48,299 bases of DNA from Shewanella sp. Isolate13 (lineage in GTDB: Bacteria > Pseudomonadota > Gammaproteobacteria > Enterobacterales > Shewanellaceae), in NCBI RefSeq assembly GCF_022398325.1, contig NZ_JAKEVD010000036.1, positions 1 through 48,299 of the forward strand, written 5' to 3'. Under the pieces are notes generated by a model that worked only from the letters and a program-made list of their open reading frames with translations, searched no databases and was not told the origin of the DNA. How positions within the stretch are numbered: position 1 is the stretch's first letter; every line of letters starts with the position of its first letter. Below, one piece after another: positions 45,063 to 48,299 of the stretch. The translations under genes and the position numbers were made by a program.

Positions 45063-45329
45063 ATGTTTGTAGTTATTTTCGGTCGTCCAGGTTGTCCTTA
45101 TTGTGTGCGTGCAGTACAAGTTGCAGAGCAACTAACTGAAAAACGTGATGATTTTAAATTCAAATACGTAGATATTCACGCAGAAGGCATCAGCAAGGCG
45201 GATCTTGAAAAAACCGTAGGCAAGCCAGTTGAAACAGTCCCACAAATCTTTGTAGACAAAGAACATGTTGGCGGATGCACTGAGTTTGAGCAGTATGTAA
45301 GAGATAACGAATTAATGCCTGCTGCCTAA
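45063..45329 (+). CDS. grxA: Glutaredoxin 1
   Basis: The 88-residue glutaredoxin has the dithiol active site Cys11-Pro-Tyr-Cys14, the cis-Pro loop ETVPQIFVDKEHVGGCTEF and the glutathione-binding GG. It reduces ribonucleotide reductase and protein-glutathione disulfides. GAGGAAG precedes the ATG. It may be cotranscribed with radD. Confidence 0.95.
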   Translation: MFVVIFGRPGCPYCVRAVQVAEQLTEKRDDFKFKYVDIHAEGISKADLEKTVGKPVETVPQIFVDKEHVGGCTEFEQYVRDNELMPAA

Positions 45330-45350
45330 TCATAAGTTGCAAGCATATAG

Positions 45351-45375
45351 AAAGGAGGCTACTGCCTCCTTTTTA
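45351..45375. terminator. Terminator between grxA and the porin gene
   Basis: AAAGGAGGC and GCCTCCTTT with a four-base loop and a T-run on the plus strand; it lies between convergent genes. Confidence 0.82.
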
Positions 45376-45390
45376 TTGACCTCTGCTAAG

Positions 45391-46551
45391 CTAGAGCACG
45401 TACTTCATCGAAAATATCACTCGATTTAACTCACCATCCATTCCATTTTCTTTCGTGTTTTTTGCATACATATACTCTACACCGACCGTTAACGGCTTAA
45501 CTGGTGAGTAAAGCAAGTTAATATAACCAGAGTAGGAGTCTTTGTTGACGTTATTACCTATTAAGTCAACATTGTTCTCAGCTTTAAAACCCGAACCTGT
45601 AATACTTGTTCTCCACTTATCATTCCACCAATGACGATAAGAGATAAAGCCACCATAGGACTCGATAGTCTCAATGTCTCCGTTAGCATCAAGTACACCA
45701 GCATTTACATAATTAAGTGCCATGTAACGTCCCAGGCCTTCACCGTAGGTCGCAGACATCTTAATATCGTCCTGCCCAACAGGAATGACACCTGTAAAGC
45801 TCACACCATAGCCAAGCTCAGAAGCATCGACAGGGTTCGCTGTATCCTTATCCATTTCAACATTTAACTGACGCGCGATACCTGCAAACGTAAACGCCAT
45901 TCCGCCCTCAGTCTTCATGTTATAACGCGCAACAAAATCTGGCACCATGCCACTGCCGCTCGTAATACGGCTTCCGGTTGGGTCTCGATAACCATTTACG
46001 GTTGTTTCAGGGTTCTCAACTGAGAACTGGAAGCCACCATTGGTGTAACGAATCATGGTTTGACGTACAAAAGGGGTACCATCAGCTGCCCCAACGAAAT
46101 CTAAGTTCTCTGGTAACGCACCTGGATTTTGGAACGTTGTCCACATTTGGCCCGCAGCCCAATTATCGAAACTGACAAATGCCTGACGAATACGTGGAGA
46201 ATAACTATTCGACACGCGTTCATTACCATCGGTATGGGTCATAAAATCAAGCTCAATAAAGCCAGTCAGTTTATGCCCATCAAGATCAGTTGACGTTTTA
46301 AAATTAAAACGTGACTCTCTCGCCTGAAAATCGACAACTTGCGTACCGTTGCTCGCATCACCGTATATCGTGCCGGGCACATAGAATTGGCGAGATAGAC
46401 TACCTGAGCCTGGTGCACCGTTGCTGTAGTCACTGAACATCACATCGGCCTTAACATATCCACCAAACTTAAACTCTGTATCAGCTTGAGCACTAAAACT
46501 CATCGCTGCAATTGTTGCAGCGGCCAACACTGTTAATTTTGTTTGTTTCAT
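45391..46551 (-). CDS. DcaP-like outer-membrane porin
   Basis: The 386-residue protein has a signal peptide (about 1-23, cut after SAQA-D) and a beta-barrel body with alternating hydrophobic strands, ending in Leu after an aromatic-rich last strand (NRVIFSMKYVL). The segments FKFGGYVKADVMFSDY, VDFQARESRFNFKT and FVSFDNWAAGQMWTTFQNP are typical of DcaP-type trimeric porins, which pass small anionic solutes such as dicarboxylates. The ATG at 46551 has GGGAG eight bases upstream; a reading from 46638 adds a stretch that is not part of the signal peptide. A 770-bp non-coding region precedes it. Confidence 0.85.
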   Translation of the reverse strand: MKQTKLTVLAAATIAAMSFSAQADTEFKFGGYVKADVMFSDYSNGAPGSGSLSRQFYVPGTIYGDASNGTQVVDFQARESRFNFKTSTDLDGHKLTGFIELDFMTHTDGNERVSNSYSPRIRQAFVSFDNWAAGQMWTTFQNPGALPENLDFVGAADGTPFVRQTMIRYTNGGFQFSVENPETTVNGYRDPTGSRITSGSGMVPDFVARYNMKTEGGMAFTFAGIARQLNVEMDKDTANPVDASELGYGVSFTGVIPVGQDDIKMSATYGEGLGRYMALNYVNAGVLDANGDIETIESYGGFISYRHWWNDKWRTSITGSGFKAENNVDLIGNNVNKDSYSGYINLLYSPVKPLTVGVEYMYAKNTKENGMDGELNRVIFSMKYVL

Positions 46552-47320
46552 TCCCTTTCTCCCAGATATTTTTATTATCCCTACAAAATATGACCGAGTT
46601 AACAACCCGACAACATTAGCAATAGGTCTATCAGACAAAGGTAGAACACTTACAGCTAATTAATCATATCCGCATTTAACGAATCAAATACTAGTCAATA
46701 ATTATGCAAAGTGTTAATTTTCTAAAAGATAATTAGTTAAGTTGAAATTTATACCGCTGGAAGTCCTAGGTTGGAATCTATTTAAAACAGAAGCTGAGGC
46801 AGTAACAGTAGGCTAATAACAACATTTAACACCGAGTTACCAGTAAGACGCTATAACCCTAAAAAACAAATAGTTACAACGAAAGAATCGTAATTTTAGA
46901 GGATTGCCGCACCAAACTGCTAGACCATCCCCCTTATAGCAATAATGATATCTGAGTTAGCTAAATCAAGCTCCCCTGTTAACTCTTTAAAAGAAGTTCA
47001 TTAGAGAGAATTTAAGATCTCTTTAAACCTATCCAATAGAATTTTTGCCGCTAAAAATCCGCCTATGTATATACAAACTCGCTGCTCGACTAAGAAACAA
47101 TGGAGTAGCGACTGCATCAGCAGGATAAGAGATTAAGCGTTTTAACTAAGAATTAGCGGTTCATAAAGACCACAAACTTTCTAGCAATTGGTAATTTAGA
47201 CTAATACAACTACACCACCATTTTAAACTAACGTGACTGAATCTATATTTATTTGATTATCGATTACCAGTTACAGAAATAGCTTACTAAAAGTCTGTTA
47301 GAAACTAAATGGAGTTTAAA
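46552..47320. other. Long non-coding region before the porin gene
   Basis: About 770 bp, AT-rich, with stops in all frames. I find no gene, RNA gene or clear promoter. Half-copies of the acs/crbR repeat occur here: GGTCTA at 46625-46630, CTAGACCA at 46920-46927 and TTAGACTAA at 47195-47203, none with a partner arm. It could hold the porin's long leader or a small RNA. Confidence 0.5.
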
Positions 47321-47323
47321 AAG

Positions 47324-47400
47324 CGATGGATTATGAAGAGCTCGAACCTTCGACCAATGTGGATGTTAAGAGTAAAGCCAACTGCATGATCTATAACAAA
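47324..47400 (-). pseudogene. Strongly decayed tRNA-Lys copy
   Basis: Only the T-arm core (CGAACCTTCGACCAAT) and AAAGCCAACTGC of the anticodon arm remain; the 3' acceptor strand and CCA are mutated and the 5' half is unrelated. It cannot fold as a tRNA. Confidence 0.75.
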
Positions 47401-47483
47401 CGCGACTGAACTGACTAATGAATGTAAGTTAACCGGATATTTTTGAGATGAGGGAGGGAGTATTTCAAGAATAGAACAACAAG

Positions 47484-47560
47484 TGGTGGGTCGTGAAGGA
47501 TTCGAACCTTCGACCAATGTGGAGGTTAAGAGTAAAGCCAACTGCATGATCTATAACAAA
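47484..47560 (-). pseudogene. Broken tRNA-Lys copy with intact 3' end
   Basis: The encoded CCA, 3' acceptor strand, T-arm and variable region (47484-47518) are identical to the functional copies. The anticodon arm is interrupted by extra bases (GTGGAGGTTAAGAG) and the D-arm and 5' acceptor strand are replaced. It is a pseudogene. Confidence 0.8.
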
Positions 47561-47643
47561 CGCGACTGAACTGACTAATGAATGTAAGTTAACCGGATAT
47601 TTTTAAGATGAGGGAGGGAGTATTTCAAGAATAGAACAAAAAG

Positions 47644-47719
47644 TGGTGGGTCGTGAAGGATTCGAACCTTCGACCAATTGGTTAAAAGCCAACTGCTCTA
47701 CCGACTGAGCTAACGACCC
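47644..47719 (-). tRNA. tRNA-Lys(UUU), array copy 1 (last transcribed)
   Basis: 76 bases with encoded CCA. On the minus strand the acceptor stem GGGTCGT pairs with ACGACCC, the loop CTTTTAA gives anticodon UUU, and the T-arm is GAAGGTTCGAATCCTTC. It closely matches E. coli tRNA-Lys. Its wobble U is a target of MnmA. Confidence 0.97.
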
Positions 47720-47760
47720 ATCTGGTTTTACTTCTACTTGTTTAACCACTGGCAGAAAAG

Positions 47761-47836
47761 TGGTGGGTCGTGAAGGATTCGAACCTTCGACCAATTGGTT
47801 AAAAGCCAACTGCTCTACCGACTGAGCTAACGACCC
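47761..47836 (-). tRNA. tRNA-Lys(UUU), array copy 2
   Basis: Identical to copy 1, 117 bp away; 41-bp spacer differs from the others at two or three positions. Confidence 0.97.
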
Positions 47837-47877
47837 ATCTGGTTTTGCTTCTACTTGTTTAGCCACTGGCAGGAAAG

Positions 47878-47953
47878 TGGTGGGTCGTGAAGGATTCGAA
47901 CCTTCGACCAATTGGTTAAAAGCCAACTGCTCTACCGACTGAGCTAACGACCC
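47878..47953 (-). tRNA. tRNA-Lys(UUU), array copy 3
   Basis: Identical tRNA, 117-bp step. Confidence 0.97.
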
Positions 47954-47994
47954 ATCTGGTTTTGCTTCTACTTGTTTAGCCACTGGTAGAAAAG

Positions 47995-48070
47995 TGGTGG
48001 GTCGTGAAGGATTCGAACCTTCGACCAATTGGTTAAAAGCCAACTGCTCTACCGACTGAGCTAACGACCC
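47995..48070 (-). tRNA. tRNA-Lys(UUU), array copy 4
   Basis: Identical tRNA, 117-bp step. Confidence 0.97.
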
Positions 48071-48111
48071 ATCTGGTTTTGCTTCTACTTGTTTAGCCAC
48101 TGGCAGAAAAG

Positions 48112-48187
48112 TGGTGGGTCGTGAAGGATTCGAACCTTCGACCAATTGGTTAAAAGCCAACTGCTCTACCGACTGAGCTAACGACCC
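48112..48187 (-). tRNA. tRNA-Lys(UUU), array copy 5
   Basis: Identical tRNA, 117-bp step. Confidence 0.97.
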
Positions 48188-48228
48188 ATCTGGTTTTGCT
48201 TCTACTTGTTTAGCCACTGGCAGAAAAG

Positions 48229-48299
48229 TGGTGGGTCGTGAAGGATTCGAACCTTCGACCAATTGGTTAAAAGCCAACTGCTCTACCGACTGAGCTAAC
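48229..48299 (-). tRNA. tRNA-Lys(UUU), array copy 6, cut by the window end
   Basis: The 3' 71 of 76 bases are present and identical to the other copies; the first five bases of the tRNA lie beyond the window. Confidence 0.93.

Larger units (their letters stand above)
47321..47640 (-). repeat. Two 160-bp tandem units derived from the tRNA-Lys repeat
   Basis: Unit 1 (47321-47480) and unit 2 (47481-47640) are aligned at 160 bp with 11 differences in total. Eight of them fall in the first 21 bases, the part that matches the tRNA 3' end; the remaining 139 bases differ at three positions only. The units directly adjoin the functional array. Confidence 0.85.
47644..48299 (-). repeat. 117-bp tandem repeat carrying tRNA-Lys
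   Basis: Six units of a 76-bp tRNA gene plus a 41-bp spacer, probably cotranscribed from beyond the window. Spacers are nearly identical, with a few substitutions, so the units duplicated recently or are kept alike by recombination. Confidence 0.93.

Noticed and set aside
47603..48277. A 224-residue open frame of repeated LVEGSNPSRPTTF-like units on the minus strand
   Set aside because: It is the translation of the tRNA-Lys array; the repeats are the tRNA T-arm and spacer. It is a known kind of annotation artefact.
47321..48299. CRISPR-like regular repeat
   Set aside because: Spacers are the same in every unit and the repeat folds as tRNA-Lys; no cas genes.
1..48299. Prophage, transposon, toxin-antitoxin or defence system
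   Set aside because: No integrase, transposase, phage structural gene, toxin-antitoxin pair or nuclease-type defence gene is recognisable; hflD is a chromosomal gene despite its link to phage lambda.

Overview
The window looks like a stretch of a Shewanella chromosome, or that of a close marine gammaproteobacterial relative. The support is the gene content and order: aat-bpt-infA next to clpA-clpS-cspD, rluE-nudJ-mnmA-hflD-purB, monomeric isocitrate dehydrogenase, leucine dehydrogenase, a HexR-like site between ppsA and its regulator, and an acs gene beside a transporter-kinase of the CrbS type. Base composition is even and genes are densely packed on both strands. I see no prophage, transposase, CRISPR array or defence locus. 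The species is an inference.

Layout. 1-8.5 kb is a patchwork of single genes: a type IV prepilin, CreA lipoprotein, the YegD Hsp70-like protein, the tRNA hydroxylase TrhO, a GST-like protein, a methyltransferase, a LysE-type exporter divergent from a MocR regulator, and a glycine-zipper envelope protein. 8.5-13.5 kb holds the bacterial N-degron pathway: Aat and Bpt add leucine to protein N-termini, ClpS recognises it and ClpA unfolds the substrate. infA and cspD sit among them. 13.7-22 kb has icd, then the rluE-nudJ and mnmA-hflD-purB groups and roxA, mostly RNA modification and ribosome-related work. 22-26 kb has leucine dehydrogenase with a 20-bp palindromic operator upstream and several small, poorly known genes. 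26-34.5 kb is central carbon metabolism: YdiJ-type flavin/Fe-S dehydrogenase, ppsA, ppsR, Trp-type DAHP synthase and a thioesterase.

34.6-43 kb is an acetate-response locus. CrbR-type response regulator, CrbS-type sodium/solute symporter-histidine kinase and acetyl-CoA synthetase lie within 8.5 kb. The upstream regions of crbR and acs share a 16-bp inverted repeat (TAGACY-AA-RGTCTA core), a candidate CrbR operator. Between the regulator and the kinase are an amine-oxidase-like flavoprotein and a small lipoprotein made of five 13-residue W/GF repeats. 43-46.6 kb holds radD, grxA and a DcaP-like porin. From 47.3 kb to the end is a tRNA-Lys(UUU) array on the minus strand: six copies with a 117-bp period (the last cut by the window end), preceded on the low-coordinate side by two decayed copies with a 160-bp period.

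I did not find a clearly new multi-gene system. The strongest leads are the shared acs/crbR inverted repeat, the decayed ends of the tRNA-Lys array, the W/GF-repeat lipoprotein, and four well-formed operators (MocR, LiuR-like, HexR-like, CrbR candidate).
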